From Mytilisepta virgata (lineage: Eukaryota; Mollusca; Bivalvia; Mytilida; Mytilidae): DNA of 64,000 nt. This document shows positions 1-13,300 of the stretch, piece after piece (positions within the stretch are counted from its first letter, which is position 1; each line of letters starts with the position of its first letter). The translations under genes were made by a program, and so were the position numbers. The stretch is from the NCBI GenBank assembly GCA_028015205.1, contig CM051508.1, positions 16,820,001 through 16,884,000 of the forward strand, in the 5' to 3' direction. The notes under the pieces are model-generated. The model made no database searches. It saw only the letters and a list, made by a program, of their open reading frames with translations, and had not been told where the DNA came from.

Positions 1-311
1 GGTTTGTCTTCCTTTAAACCCCAGATATCGCAATATTATTTTCTGTTAATATCACAATTTCGTTATACAAATTAATATTATTTTGTATGAGGGACATTCA
101 TTAACATACAATATAATAGTAGGTGGTTAAAAATTAAAAAAGATACAAACATCAACTTCACAACACTTTTCAAGATGATAAAACATCTGAAAAATAGCCT
201 GACATAATAAAACCATTTCATAACTACAGGAAAAGGTTTTTTATATTATATTGAAATGTCATAACGTAAATCTGTAAGGTATTTACATGTACCTGTGATT
301 CTTATTTTTAG
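1..311 (+). other. Intron of the upstream receptor gene
   Basis: No coding sequence seen. The stretch is AT-rich and ends in a pyrimidine-rich tract and AG directly before the transmembrane exon at 312, so it is the 3' part of an intron whose 5' end lies outside the window. Confidence 0.6.
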
Positions 312-393
312 AAATAGGCGCCATTGTTGGATGGGTATTCAATGGCATTTTTATTGTTTCGTGGATCGTTGTTCTGATCTTGTACAGATGTAG
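312..393 (+). CDS. Upstream receptor gene, transmembrane exon (partial gene)
   Basis: The exon follows an AG acceptor and is followed by GTAAG. The open frame starts with two bases that complete a split codon, then IGAIVGWVFNGIFIVSWIVV and LILYRC, one strongly hydrophobic helix ending in basic residues. Entry phase 1 is the phase used by every EGF exon of the neighbouring phosphatase gene, so the missing ectodomain may be of the same EGF-like type. The exit phase (two bases, AG) fits the exon at 1823 exactly. This is a type I membrane receptor cut by the window edge; its ligand and family are unknown. Confidence 0.75.
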
Positions 394-1287
394 GTAAGAT
401 TGGAAATAAATCTTTATATTTCTCAGTATCCCTCTGTGATGGCATTTCATTTAATTTTTAGAAAATTAACAACAAACAACCGATGACTGACCGTTCAAGA
501 TACTGTAAATTCGGAAATTATTGCGATGTTTATATTATTGCGATAAATGCGACAGGGTTGTAATCGCAATAATTTAAATTCGCATTTTGGATTTTTTTCA
601 TATGAATGAAGCGTGATTTTTCTCAATATCGCAAAAATTAAAATCGCATTTTGCTCTAAAATGACAATATCGCAATAAAAAATGCACGTAATAATTTCTG
701 AATTTACAGTATACTTGCAATATGACGTTTCCTTCTTATTCTGTTGGCTCTCGTTGTCACGGGTTACAGGAAAAAAAGTAATGTTGAATAAAAACAATAG
801 TGCAAAGTACACCCTTGAGCCAACTAAAAGAATGCTTACAGAAATTTGTTTAAGATAATTGAGGCCAGTTCTAAATTTGTCTATATTTGTCAAAATGTAG
901 TTGATTTATATTCAATGAAGAAAAGCTACAAAAACTGATAATTGGCTTCCTGATTCATTGAAACACTAAACAGAGTTGTTTGATTTCTGTTTATATATTC
1001 ATTATATATTTTGATGACACATTTAACCCAAGAACTAGTCATTTTATTAACGATATACACTAGTAGCGCACTTTCGATGTCAAACGGTCATTTGTCATAA
1101 TTATAATTTTCGTTTAAAATGTGATGAAACAAAATACAAAAACGAAACCCCTATACTCGACACAGACGAGTTTTGACTTATCATTCTGTTATTTTGCTAT
1201 TTAACACATTTGCTGTTAACGGTTTTTGGGTTATATTTTTTCATTTGTAATACACATTTGAGATCCCCCTAACCCAGAAAAGAATAT

Positions 1288-1567
1288 GGTATTATTCCAC
1301 TATCTAAATTTAAATCTAGTAATGAGCTCATTTGATTGGTCTAGAATAGACCTTTTGACATGTAACAAATCATCATATCTCCCTCTCGGGATCATCGTGT
1401 CACCCTCTCGATGTTTGTAACACTAGTGTTACAAATCAACAGCCGAAGTGAAAAATAAATGTGTTATTGACTTTAATTCATTATTGTTTAATTTTCATAA
1501 AATTTGTTCTTGTTGAAATATATTTTTTTCCTTTCAGAAACTACACTAGGGATAGTGGAATAAATCA
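1288..1567. repeat. Probable MITE with inverted ends
   Basis: The sequence TATTATTCCACTATC at the left end is mirrored by GGGATAGTGGAATAAAT at the right end. A perfect palindrome sits between them. No open reading frame is present. This fits a small non-autonomous DNA element or a decayed foldback, inserted in the intron; the exact ends are uncertain. Confidence 0.45.
1414..1435. repeat. Perfect 22 bp palindrome
   Basis: The 22 bases from TTTGTAACAC onward equal their own reverse complement, with ACTAGT at the centre. It could be the core of the foldback element around it or a dimeric protein-binding site; the sequence does not decide. Confidence 0.6.
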
Positions 1568-1822
1568 TTAATTTCGCATGCATAAGTGAAATATGAAGAG
1601 TGAAATATTTAACGAGGGCTTGGGAAATAAACATGACTTTCCCTGGGTGAACAAATCTGACATGCGTTCTTACATTTGTATTTTAGATTTATATCATAGA
1701 AAATATGTAATTTTATGTTTTACATTATTGTTATTTTTAGAATGAAACATACACATACAAAATATCAACCAATTTATAAACCTATTTAATTTTATATCAG
1801 TCCCTTTTTCCATTTTTTACAG

Positions 1823-1925
1823 GAAAAGCAGCCCGCCGAAAGAAACTCAAAAGGTCTATGATAGTATTGATTTGGACAAACGAGATGACCATCACATATA
1901 CATTTCCATGAATACAAAAAAGTAA
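1823..1925 (+). CDS. Upstream receptor gene, last coding exon: short tail with ITAM-like tyrosines
   Basis: The exon follows TTTTTTACAG and restores the split AG|G codon from the transmembrane exon. It encodes KSSPPKETQKVYDSIDLDKR followed by DDHHIYISMNTKK and TAA. The cytoplasmic tail is about 36 residues long and holds YDSI and YISM separated by ten residues. This resembles an ITAM or the Draper/MEGF10-type tyrosine pair (known for those families). The second motif, YxxM, also matches the PI3-kinase p85 SH2 consensus. No kinase or phosphatase domain follows in the next 5 kb, so the receptor would signal by being phosphorylated. AATAAA occurs about 200 and 450 bp downstream. Confidence 0.75.
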
Positions 1926-2120
1926 ATCTAAGGAGTAAATGTTTCGTTACATTGTACACATAGTAGAATATCGCTTTCTGTATGATTATATTGCAAATTT
2001 TACCATTTCATGAATCCATAAAATCAATTATAAAACTGATAATTGTATACAGATAGATAAGACGATAATAATAATTCGTTATGAAATTGAATAAAATAGT
2101 TTGTAGGAAATATGTTTGAA

Positions 2121-2126
2121 AATAAA
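2121..2126 (+). other. Candidate polyadenylation signal of the upstream receptor gene
   Basis: AATAAA lies about 196 bp after the TAA stop. A second AATAAA occurs near 2380. Either could serve the transcript; the region is very AT-rich, so a chance match is possible. Confidence 0.4.
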
Positions 2127-3048
2127 TAATTATAGAGCAGCATATTCATTTTTGTGCAAACAAATCCTGTATATCTACATAAGGAAGTGATAATTTCCCT
2201 CCTTTTGTAAACGAATTGATTCTTATATTAGCTATTAATTATATAAAATCATCCCAGGTATGGTATTCAAGCCGTTACATGTATAACAAAACTGTCGCTT
2301 CCAACACAAAAATGTTATTCAAGATAGTTTTTTACGTGTACTGCTGAGACATAATGCCCAACCCAATTCAAATAGACTTAATAAATAAAGTTATAATATT
2401 TCTTGCAGTAGCATATTGTTTCAACCAAATCTCTCAAGAGAATTTCAAACGAACCACAAGACATAAATTTCAATGAATGAGGTTTTTTTTTTTTTGTATT
2501 TTTCCATTTAGTGGTTTTTGTATCATGTTCGCATTGTTTATAGATTTTATATTTAGTGAAGACAGAACAAAATTTAAAAAAATGTTTTTAACTTTCGGAT
2601 TGCAAATCTTTTCATTTAAATTTTATTTCAATATTTAAAACCAAATACATGTATACGAGTACTATAAAAGTGTTACGGCAGTTTAATTCTGTACATGTTT
2701 TTTTTTTTTTTCTTTTTCTTGACTATTTATCATTTTGATATGGCAAATGCACAGGATATGCATATTTACTAAATTTAAAAACTCATAAATTATGTTCAAA
2801 GTCGAAAAAATTATTATTGAATAACTAGGAGCTAAACTTGTTTAACAAATGAAACTGCGAAAGCATCGACTCAGTCGTTTTTAAATAATAGATATTCTTT
2901 GACCACGATGTGATACAGAAGAATCAGACTCCAATGATTTATGCCAAAATATCAGTTTAGTGTTTTTTTTTTTTTCAACGAATAGTTGACTCTGAATTTT
3001 CCTCAAACATATGAAATTCAGGTACACATTAAGCAGTACCAAATTTTT

Positions 3049-3052
<4 letters not shown>

Positions 3053-3085
<33 letters not shown>
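3053..3085. repeat. (TA)n microsatellite
   Basis: About 33 bases of uninterrupted TA repeats directly precede the target site duplication of the SINE at 3103. Confidence 0.85.
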
Positions 3086-3089
<4 letters not shown>

Positions 3090-3102
3090 CGTAGTGTTTG
3101 AT

Positions 3103-3364
3103 TGTTTGTTCAGTTGGGGTTTAACGCCGTTTTCAGCACATTTAGCCATTTCGCAGCGGCCAGTTTGTATTGGTGGAGGAAGCCGGAGTACCCGGAGAGA
3201 ACCACTGACCTTCGGTAGGAAAATTGGCAATCCTTGTCAATTAAGATCGGAATCGAACACACCCGCCACAGGTGAGATTCGAACACAGAACCCCTGCGTT
3301 GACAGGCCAGTGATCATTAAAAGTCATGACGAACTACCTAGACCACTCGGCCACCGAGGCTCCT
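3103..3364 (-). mobile_element. tRNA-derived SINE (family 1), intact copy
   Basis: Read on the minus strand it begins GGAGCCTCGGTGGCCGAGTG, a tRNA-Ser-like 5' end with an A box, and has a B box of the form GTTCGAATC. A central core carrying the reverse complement of GGTGGAGGAAGCCGGAGTAC follows. The tail is the reverse complement of GTTGGGGTTTAACGCC. It is flanked by a perfect 12 bp target site duplication, GTAGTGTTTGAT, at 3091-3102 and 3365-3376, so the insertion is complete. Two other copies lie at 46672 and 55798. The family layout matches core-containing SINEs known from bivalves; the exact family name is not assigned. Confidence 0.85.
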
Positions 3365-6300
3365 GTAGTGTTTGATGTAGTATATATTGTTGACATCTGT
3401 AATTTTTGTATTGTGTCAAATTTGGTGTTTGTGGTTAAACATGAACAGACATAGCATTAACAGTGGGTAATAAGATTAGTGGAATGCAGCATCAACACCT
3501 GTTCTGTAAATAGTCTGTACTTTATCTTGTACGATGAGTCGCGGTAAAAGGTTTATCTTTGAAAAGTGTATTCTCAAGGACAAGTTCACTGGTAATATAT
3601 GATTTAGACTTTGAACAAACAATCTGTTTCCAGTCGTTTAGTCATTAACTTATGCGATTTCTATCCAGACGATCTTCGCTAGATGAGAGTTTCTTATTTC
3701 GCTTGGTATATGGTATTATATTCATCACAAGAACATTGCTTAGATTGTTTTTTTTTTATTCTTTTACGGTTTTCAATACTAAATACTCGAATTTCAGGAA
3801 AAACCTTTGTCGTGAACGCGTTTTCCTTTCCTAGTTTCTATTGTAATATATATCGTGAATTAAGTCAAACGTCAGGCAGTCACAATAATTTTATGACTTC
3901 ATTAAAATTACACGAAATTACCTTGTACCCTCTTCATCATGCTGTTAAAGACCAAACTGCCTATTCAATTCTGCAGGTGATTTTTTATCAAAATTTTGCG
4001 TCTACCTATTTCAAAGATTAGGAAAGAAAATACGATAAAAAAAATAGGTGGTCTTTGACTTCGTATTGTCACTACAGCAACCTTAGTTTCGGGGTTTTTG
4101 CGAAAAATTCAATTATTTGGTTGTTACTTCAAATTTCAATTATTCTGTAAATATCGGACATAGAACCAGAATTTTTTTTTCAAACGAAAAAGAATATTTG
4201 TATGTATCAAAATAAGACTCTAAAGTGTGTCCTTTTGTGTCTTATGATTTTAAAAATCAAAGTCGATTTCATTCCCTCTAAAATAGTATGCCGAAGTAAA
4301 ATAAATCTGAAGGTGATATTTTCTTATAAATTTTAACAGAGAATTAACATTATGTACTTATTCAAAGAAGACCAAAACAAGTTTATTTCACCGATCTTTT
4401 TAAAAAGATATGAGCTATTTTCATGATATGTTTCTAGTTATTGACAAGAAAAGAGTTATCCTTCCCGGAACAATGAATCTGACATCATAGTACAATTCTC
4501 CCGTATATTTTAATTGGCAATGTCATAACTACCACAGAAAAGAAGTTTTGGCGCGAAACTGTTATTCAATTAAAAAGGGGGCTGGTGTTGTATAAATCAC
4601 TATTTGACAGATATTATGCGGCTGGAAATTGCCAGGTTTTCCCTGTTAAAATGGAATATTATATTGTCAATATAATACTTACATGTACATAGCAAAATTA
4701 TTGAAATTAAGTTCCCCCTTTCTCATATAAAAATGTAATACCAAATAGTTTAAAAAAAGTTAACTATAACAATCGATGTAAGGGATAATGAAATTGTTCC
4801 ATGCAAATATAAAAAGTATCATTCTTGTCATCTTGTTTCTGTTATTGATTTTTGACATGTTCGTGTATATGTGTTTACTGTTTACTGTCGGACTATAAAA
4901 CGTATGATGTCTCTCTTGTTTGGTTTTAAGCTTTTGGGAGCTTGCATTTTTCTATTTTCTACAAAACCAACTCCAGATAAAATTTATCTTATCTTTATAT
5001 AAGGGTTTCTGATTTTTTTGTTTTTTTTTTTGTTTATTGTTTTTTTTTAATCATCTTATTCGCCTAGGCATTGACGAATTCTGCTATAGTGTACTACTAT
5101 GACTGCCCAACTCTAATGATAAGTAGTAAGGACCGACAATTGAACTCGCAGGGAAAGTCATGAAAAACAACTACATGTATCTCAAGGAGCCTCCCTATCA
5201 TATGGATAAACGCAAAATCAAATGTCCATTTCCCGATGAACAAATAATTCTAAAAAATGCGTATACGTTGCTTTGTTTAACAATGTCTCGGAACACTGTA
5301 AATAATGAGTTTCATGCAAGGAAGCATGTGAAATAGAAATATCGAAACACGTTGCACGACAATAACCCTTTATTACCGTCATCACACTTACTAACTGTTA
5401 CCGATATTGAAATCCCATCAGTAAAGAACTCGTCTTTCTCCACGTGTCCAAACTTTGGGACTGTTTGCAGCTGGTGTGGACTTGTTCCGTATGTTGTTTT
5501 AACTGTTTTAACGCAATATTTCACTCTTCTTAACAAAACGTCCTTTGACGCGAGACTCCATTTTTTAATATGCCGAATACGCGAAATAGACCGCGAGTCC
5601 AGAAAAAACAACGTCATAAAGCCTTAACATTACAATATACATTGCGCTGCCTATAGATGCACACAAACAATAGGCGGTGAAATATAAAATGTTTGACATC
5701 CAAATGTAAGACCGTCATACTCTTTATTCAGAACGATGAAGATACAACGAATCTAATTAGATCATCAAATGAAATAAAATTAAATTTGATATGACGAGCA
5801 AAAAACAAAATAAGAACCACATGGTTGTTTCCTGGTTTCCTGAAGGTGATTGAAACCAAAGTTTAATAAAAAATAAAGTAAAAGCTTGAAACCAGTTGAC
5901 CGTATTTTAACCATTTAAACATGTAATAAAAATTTAATTTACAATTATTTAAAGTAGTATGAGAACTTCGACTTCACACAGAAAGGTAAAAACTTCTTGC
6001 ATTTCCTTACTACATTTTGCACCCCAGATACCTGTATATGTGTTTTTAAGAAGGCACTATCAATAGACATTCCTTTTGGCAAAGAGTGTTGACAGATGAA
6101 GAAGGTTTGTGAATTTCATTTCTTAAACTATATCTTTTTTCTATTTTTCAACAATGCTATACAAACAAGAACAACTTGGTGACAAAATGTTCTCTTGAAA
6201 AGGGAATTAAACTACGATATCGACAACGAGAGATTTTTGAGAATAGATTTCTAGATACTAGATAAAGAAAAAACAAATGTTTCATGGACTACCTTAGGTT

Positions 6301-7322
6301 CACAAAAACAAATAAATTCAGGAAGAACCCTGATTAACCACCTCTCCTTATTACAATTTTTACTCGAAGATGTTAAATTTATAGTGAAATATATGTTTCT
6401 TTTTTCCGGTATTATGAAAAGTAAACAAATTGACTAAACATATATAACATGTGCTATGGGGTATTTCTAAGCTAACATTTATATAATTACATAAACATGT
6501 ATGCGTTTAACAACAAAGAATCGTAACGACGTCTAGATGATTAGATGATTATTTTGTCGTTTGGATTAAAAATCAACAGGAATTGAAATCGGTTGATGCT
6601 AACACAAACAATTTTATCATTCGATTGAATACATCATTGAACATATCGATGTCTGAATTCTGAAGGCAATGGATATGTTAACAAATTGTTGTACACTAAA
6701 TGGATACATAATACTATTCGTAAGAACAAATAGCAAATGCATGACATGTAACCTACATACATTGTATTTACAACGTTGTCATTGTTACCAAACCCCGTAA
6801 ATCTAAGATAACCCAACAACAAAATTAATTTCCCAAACGCAAAAGGCAGATCATTTTTCTTATTAAACGTTGGCTACAGCAAAATGCATATAAGTAACAA
6901 GGATAGATTCATTTTATCGAAATGTTGGGTTTCAAGATCCGGCAAGTGACACTTTGTTGAGATCAGGAATAAATTACTACTGTCTAACGGGAAACCTCAC
7001 ATGGTTCAACATCAACATATATTACATGGATACACCGATAAACAATTTGATATATAAACGATATGTATAAAAAAATTAATAATCAACTATAAAATTGTTC
7101 CTCCTTAACCATGAGTGGATCCTTTATCATTTATTAATTTATCGTGCCAACTCATGTGTGCAACTATATATTAAAGTTGTGAATTTTAATATTGAAATGA
7201 TTTTAGCTGCAGTTATGGTATATTTATTTCCGTGGATGATCGATCTCCGTCTCTTCCTGTTTGACATTACGTTGTTTATTTTTATGTTTTATGTGTTTGG
7301 ACTGTTTTTAACCTATATCACG

Positions 7323-7389
7323 ATGCTACTGTGTACTCAATTTATAATACTTGTTTTCATTGCACTTTTCCATATAAGCTCTCAGTATG
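7323..7389 (+). CDS. Phosphatase exon 1: signal peptide
   Basis: ATG opens [20 protein letters not shown] then QY and a split codon. This is a short N-region, a hydrophobic core and a small-residue cleavage zone. The GTAAG donor at 7390 gives phase 1. Joining to exon 2 yields [12 protein letters not shown], with likely cleavage just before the lectin-like domain. The frame stays open upstream to 7095 with other ATGs, but this ATG gives the best signal peptide length. Confidence 0.75.
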
Positions 7390-10300
7390 GTAAGTTTTTT
7401 TTTTGGTTCTACTTACTGTTGTACTTTTTGTGAGGATTTTATGATATTTTTACCTCAACAGGGTATCTCTTACAAATATTGAAATCCATGATTCTAATCT
7501 TTGTATTGTAATAAATTTATTTATTTGATTTATTGAAATTCGGTGAACAATAAGGAGAATCACCAATAACGCAAAAAGGAGTTATTTCTCCTCGGTAAGG
7601 AACACACCAATACTACATACAAAGTCATGAGGGCGTAGAGAAACAGACAAATATTTCATGATTTCCTACACATGTATTAAATTTTCATAATAAATCGTTG
7701 TAGGAATAACCGTGAATTTAGCTGTTAAAAGCACATTTCTTGACCTATATTTTTCTTATTTATTAGGGGTTGGCTGAGTAAGGAATAAACGATTCAGTTA
7801 TTAATGACGGCTGACATATTTTGAGAAAGGAACAACTGGAAGGACTCATACTATTATATTTGAAAACATTTGTGCGAAAATAGCTGATTATTGCTTAATC
7901 GTGGTTTTATCAGGGCTAAGTTGACGTCATCACATGATATTTTACGGTCGTCAACACGAATTCGTTGACGGCTACAATGTTCCAGTATCGAAGATGATGT
8001 TGAACGTGTTCCCACTGTCGTAACATTTCATGTACCTCTACATATTTGTGACTACCCCGGAATGACTTTGTTGAACTTCACAACAGGTCCCGTATACGGA
8101 ACAGGAACTGTTTAGCCTTCATTCACTCCCTTTTTAATAGGAGTTCGTCTTGTTCTTTGTTTTCTCGTTTTCAGTGTTTATTTGTTCTGCTTGTGGTTGT
8201 TCGTTTGTCTTTCCGGGTCTGTCTGTCTATTGGAATGTGTTGTTTGGTTTGCTCCTTAGGTATATGTGTCATATTGCACGAAAAAGACAAAATATATATT
8301 TGGCGACGGAAATAAATTTCCTGCTTCAAGGATCACACTAACAATCCACAGGAGGACATGTTTCCTCACAAAGATATATTATTACACATCCGGTCTCATC
8401 AGTTCTGTTTTAACATCGAATACAACATTTGTAATGGAATATCAGTAAATAAACAACCAATTTTTAGTCTTTGATTTGGAAATATCAGTGATCGATGTAA
8501 TCACACACTACATAGAAATTAAAGAGATTGCATATATATTAATTTGAAAAGAATATATTAAGTAAAGTTAAAAAGGACGCGTTTAAATATCCTATTTAAA
8601 TTGGACGAACAGTATACCGTATCCTTAGAGGCAGTATTTATACAAGTTGGCAAATTTTAAATGCATGCCAATACAGGTTGTTTCTTTTTTTCTTTCATTA
8701 TGTCTTCATCTTTTTGGATTATTAATCTACTTTTCAAACAAAGCCTTCAGAACAACTGATGAATCTTAAATCCTCATAATTCAATATTCATATAAAAAAA
8801 TAATTTTATAAGCTTTTTGGGGAAAAAAATAACATAATTATATCAAAGTTCTACCGTAATGTAATATTAATGAGATTTTAATTTCTTCTCATCGTTTGTA
8901 AAATATGCCACAGATTTAAAGATACCTACAATAACAATTGTATCGTCATCGATATATCACATTTCATAAAACAACAAAAAAAAAACATTACAGGTGTATT
9001 AATCACATTTGCATGTAATGTTTGTTTAAATGTGAGAACTGTACAAATTGAAGCTGCAGGTACTCAATATTTGTTATAAGTCATATATGGTAACCTTATT
9101 TCATGTAACGTCGAATATTTCATAAATCTTCTCGGATATATCTGCATCTACACCTACTGAACACGCAATTTTATTACTGAATCTTTCTAGATTACTCCTG
9201 TTGACGCCCTTGTAAACATTGCGACCGTTTGATACATAAAAATAAGATATTAAAGCTTCTCTTCTGTGGCTTCTACTGAAAATACATGAAGATGTTGGTC
9301 AAATTTTGGCTTTTACGAATAATTTTAATTTGCAATACTAAGCCTTGAAAACCAGTTGGACTGTGTTATTCTGTAGTATAATGAATAAGAGCGCACGCTC
9401 TTATATTAAAGAAAAAACTTAAATGGTGCGTCAAATGTGGAAATCGGTTTTTATGTAAGCGTTTCCAGTAACAACTTAAATTTTAAACGTTTTTAATCTT
9501 TTTCCAGCCAATATTGCGGCAAATAAAAAAGCATGGCAGCCAACGAATCTCACGGACAACTGGGTCGCCTCAGCTGCAGTCGACGGTAATACCGCACAAC
9601 AAGCAAAGTATAACAGTTGTGCAGTTATTATGAAGTCGACGGCTGCAGTCTGGAGAGTTGACTTAGGACATGTATGCCGGATCAACTACATAGATGTTCA
9701 TTACAGAACTGAAGATGAAACACAATGGGGTTTGTGTTAAGGTCTTAATACATGTAAATAAGGAAAATATAACAGAACTAGAACCGAAATTTTGTGAGTT
9801 AACACACTACAATAAACGGAAAGGGGATAATTAGATACAATGTATGCAGTCATCTCGAAAGTTTGGCACATCAGTTTTATTGAAAAGTCACTTCATGCAA
9901 TGCTAACTGACAGATGTTAAAATAAATAATGTTATGTGAAAGCGACTGTAACAACCACATTACATAAGATAAGATAAGATATGTTTATTTCCAATTAATG
10001 GGCCCAAACGAGCAAAACAATTACATTTCAACATAAAGATAAACAAAATTAGAATTGGTATTAGCTTGAGAAATACCCATTCTAACTGTATGCACTGAGA
10101 TGAGATGAGACTGGATTATATCATGCTGTAAGGTGTTCACTTGTCGAAAAATATGTTAATAGACAGTTTTAAGTACCTCCGTTAACTTCTATGTACATTT
10201 AAGTGAATTACCGATCATATGATAAGAATGATACGCCACAAAGTCACGTCATGACTGACAAAAGTGGCTATGAATATCATGAAACATACAGAATGGTAGA

Positions 10301-13300
10301 ACTTTGCGCGAAAATCATATATATATATACTGACCATCAATAGAAACGCAACATTTACATTTAATAAACATTATATACGATGTTTGAGGTGCTGAAATTT
10401 AAAAAGTTATCCTCCAAATAACCTAAAATGTTTGTCAGTAGTTTATGGGGTAGTCTGCTGTGATGATTTTTCCAAAATTTGCATTTTTTGGATTTTGAAT
10501 TCTTAATAATTTTTTTTTTGCCCAAAAACACAACTTTATCCATTCATGTCATCATAAACACTGTGGTAATAAAACTTTTATACCAGAAAACAAGATAAAC
10601 GGCTCTCATCGCTGTAATACAACTTTAATATCAGAAAACAAGATAAACGGCTCTCATCGCTGTTTAACTATTGTCTGACAAAATTTCGCAAATCAACGCC
10701 GAATTTTGTTTTTTTGACTTTTGAAATTGTCATATCGACCGTAGCTGAGTGTCTATGCTAACAATCATACTGAAAGTCTTTTTTTTTTAATTTGAGAAGT
10801 TAACAGTTTATGAGTAAGTTTTCAAATTTTGAAAACGATACAAGAATATTTCATGAATATTATGTCAAAGAACTGCATTTCTTTGAATGGTCATTATCTT
10901 GTTTTCAAAGAATATTTTTTCACATGCAGGAAAAACTTTCAAAGGTAGAATGGCTGGCTTCTTTGTGTATGTATCAAATACAACCAACAGGGAAGACGGA
11001 CATTTATGTTATCATGAAATACAGAATACCACACATCCTCCTACACCATATATGAGTATACCATGTGTACATTATGGTAGATATGTTATATATTATAACG
11101 AACGGAACGGAACTGGTGTCATATATCCAGGGTACTATTCCGAATATCTTTACAATGAACTGTGTGAGGTGGAAGTCTACGGTAAGTAACTTTTAAAAGG
11201 TGTATTTTGGAGGGTAATGAAATAAATATAGTAGCGCAAATCGTTCTAAAGACCGAAAATTCAGTTCCAAAATACAGCCAACTTGTTACTGGCAGTCAGA
11301 TGTACATCAAGTTTAGCACAGACGAAATTTGTCTCATATTATTCTGTTGTCAGTATTGCCCGGAAGGGGGGGGGGGTGGTCTCGCCTTAATCTTTACCTG
11401 GGCTCGTATAAATAAAAAGCGACCCCAAAACAGTATCTAGAAAAAAATACGTTGTAAACTCTAAATCTAAATTGTGTGCCAACACTTTCATTTTCACAAT
11501 ACATTACCTCATAAAGCTCAAATGCATCCCAGTAATAACAATAAATTTAGCAATGACTTTCTTCTGAAGCTATACATCCATAAAAGAACTGTACTTTTGA
11601 CCAAAAAAATATCACATAATATCCAGACTTCACAAAATACCTCAGATATAATTAACCCCACAAACATACTTTGGAATTCTCAGTATCCCCCCTACAAATA
11701 TTTTTAAAAAAAGCAAAATTAAAAAAATGAACCTTCCGTACAAAACATTTCCAGAGTACTTCCACTCTCCTGGGTTGCTTTGCTTATTTTACAACGTAAA
11801 TTAAATATATAATTAGTTTAGTCGTATTTTCAATCTGGCAATATTGACGTTCTCTTACATATTTCACGACAGAAGGTTTCATGTAGTTAACAAAATAATT
11901 CTGCTTTTGGAGGATACTGTTTATTGAAAAATATTTTCCCGAAAAAATTAAAAATTATTTATCCATTGCAATCTATGGAAGACTTGTTTATCCAAAATGC
12001 TGAACTTTTAAAAGTCACATGCAGCAACTATGGGGAATGATCTAGTAAAGATAGACTGTACACCACTTTTATGTTTTCAGTTTCTCTGTTCATAAAATGA
12101 TATACTACTAAATATTTCTGTAATAGCTTGGAAAATAAAATTGTTTTATACATTATTTTAAGCATGCGAAAATCATTTATACGGATCAAAGTGCTCCAAA
12201 AATTGTGGAAGCTGCCTGGATAGTAAAATATGTAACCCTATAAGTGGAGTTTGTCCAAATGGTTGTAGCCCTGGCTATAAAGGAGATAAATGTGATACAG
12301 GTAGACACAGTCTTTGATTTTATAACTGGTACTTTATTTGTATATGATGGTAATATAAAAGGAACTAAGCTGATTCAAAAATCATACTTACAAGTAAATG
12401 CAAGAACAATATAGCAGTCGGATTGATAAGAACTTTGTAACTTTGCAGCCTTTTCTGACAATACGGGCTGTCCTCATTTATTGACCGTTGTCATCTTCAG
12501 GGTTTTTAGATTAGATACACATCTGCTATTCAAATGTCCTTATTATTATTACTATTACTATCAATGGGAAAAACAGATAGTTTGGATTTATTCTGGAGAT
12601 CGAGATTTATAAATGTTTACAAAAGGCATGACGTTATAAGTGAACGTTATAGAAACAACTATTTATCAGGTGTAACTCGTGAGATGTTATGATTATGACT
12701 ATCTATTATCTGTATACCTTAGGGAGTGTTAGTTTAAGGAATCTCTCGGATGATACAAGACTGCAAAATATATATTTACGAGAAATCAGTTCCGTTAGCA
12801 TGCATCTGTCAATACATTTTGTCTCGTTAGAAGCGCAGAAAAAGAAGGCCGAAGCAATTAGTCACGGATAGTGTCCAAATGGTCACAATCCAAATATTAT
12901 TAAAATCATGAAAATAACAACAAGACAAATACTACGATAAGATTATAAGAAAACGGTCGAAAAAACACCAAATGAATGGAATATTGATACATTAAATGAC
13001 TAAAAATTCCACCTTTTTGTTATTTAATATGTATATGTCTTCTATATAGAGTGCACCTCAGGCACCCATGGAAAAGATTGTAAAGAGAAATGCAGTAACA
13101 ATTGCATGATTGCTAGCAATCCCTGTAATAAAACTACAGGAAAATGCACCAATGGATGTAAACCAGGTTGGCAGGGAGACAAATGCGATTCAGGTAGGCC
13201 TGTGCATACATTTAAGCTTCGATGAATAGGACAAACTGATTACTGTGTATTATCTACGATAATATATTTTTAAAACAGACAAAAAGTCAATATTAAGAAA

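Larger units (their letters stand above)
394..1822 (+). other. Intron of the upstream receptor gene
   Basis: This 1.4 kb intron separates the transmembrane exon from the tail exon. It has canonical GTAAG and TTTTTACAG ends. It holds a perfect 22 bp palindrome at 1414-1435 lying between outer inverted repeats at about 1288 and 1551. The open frame on the minus strand at 495-893 is random, AT-rich intron sequence. Confidence 0.65.
1926..7322. other. Intergenic region between the two receptor loci
   Basis: This holds the 3' UTR and downstream flank of the first receptor, a TA microsatellite, one SINE at 3103-3364 and otherwise AT-rich sequence. Short overlapping open frames on both strands near 3652-4021 and 5312-5627 have no recognisable domain. 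A TATAAA-like string near 7049 lies about 270 bp before the phosphatase start codon and could be part of its promoter, but in such AT-rich DNA it is weak evidence. Confidence 0.5.

Noticed and set aside
3103..3364. A tRNA-Ser gene on the minus strand.
   Set aside because: A and B boxes are present, but the sequence continues into a SINE core and tail with a target site duplication, so it is a retroposon and not a functional tRNA.
5312..5627. Overlapping frames of about 100 and 91 codons on both strands.
   Set aside because: No domain, no signal peptide and no convincing splice sites; the two frames exclude each other as evidence.
7095..7433. A 112-codon hydrophobic frame starting at 7095 as a separate membrane protein.
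   Set aside because: Only its last part, from the ATG at 7323 to the donor at 7389, fits as a signal peptide exon. The rest runs through the 5' flank and into the intron and is explained by AT-rich, T-rich sequence.
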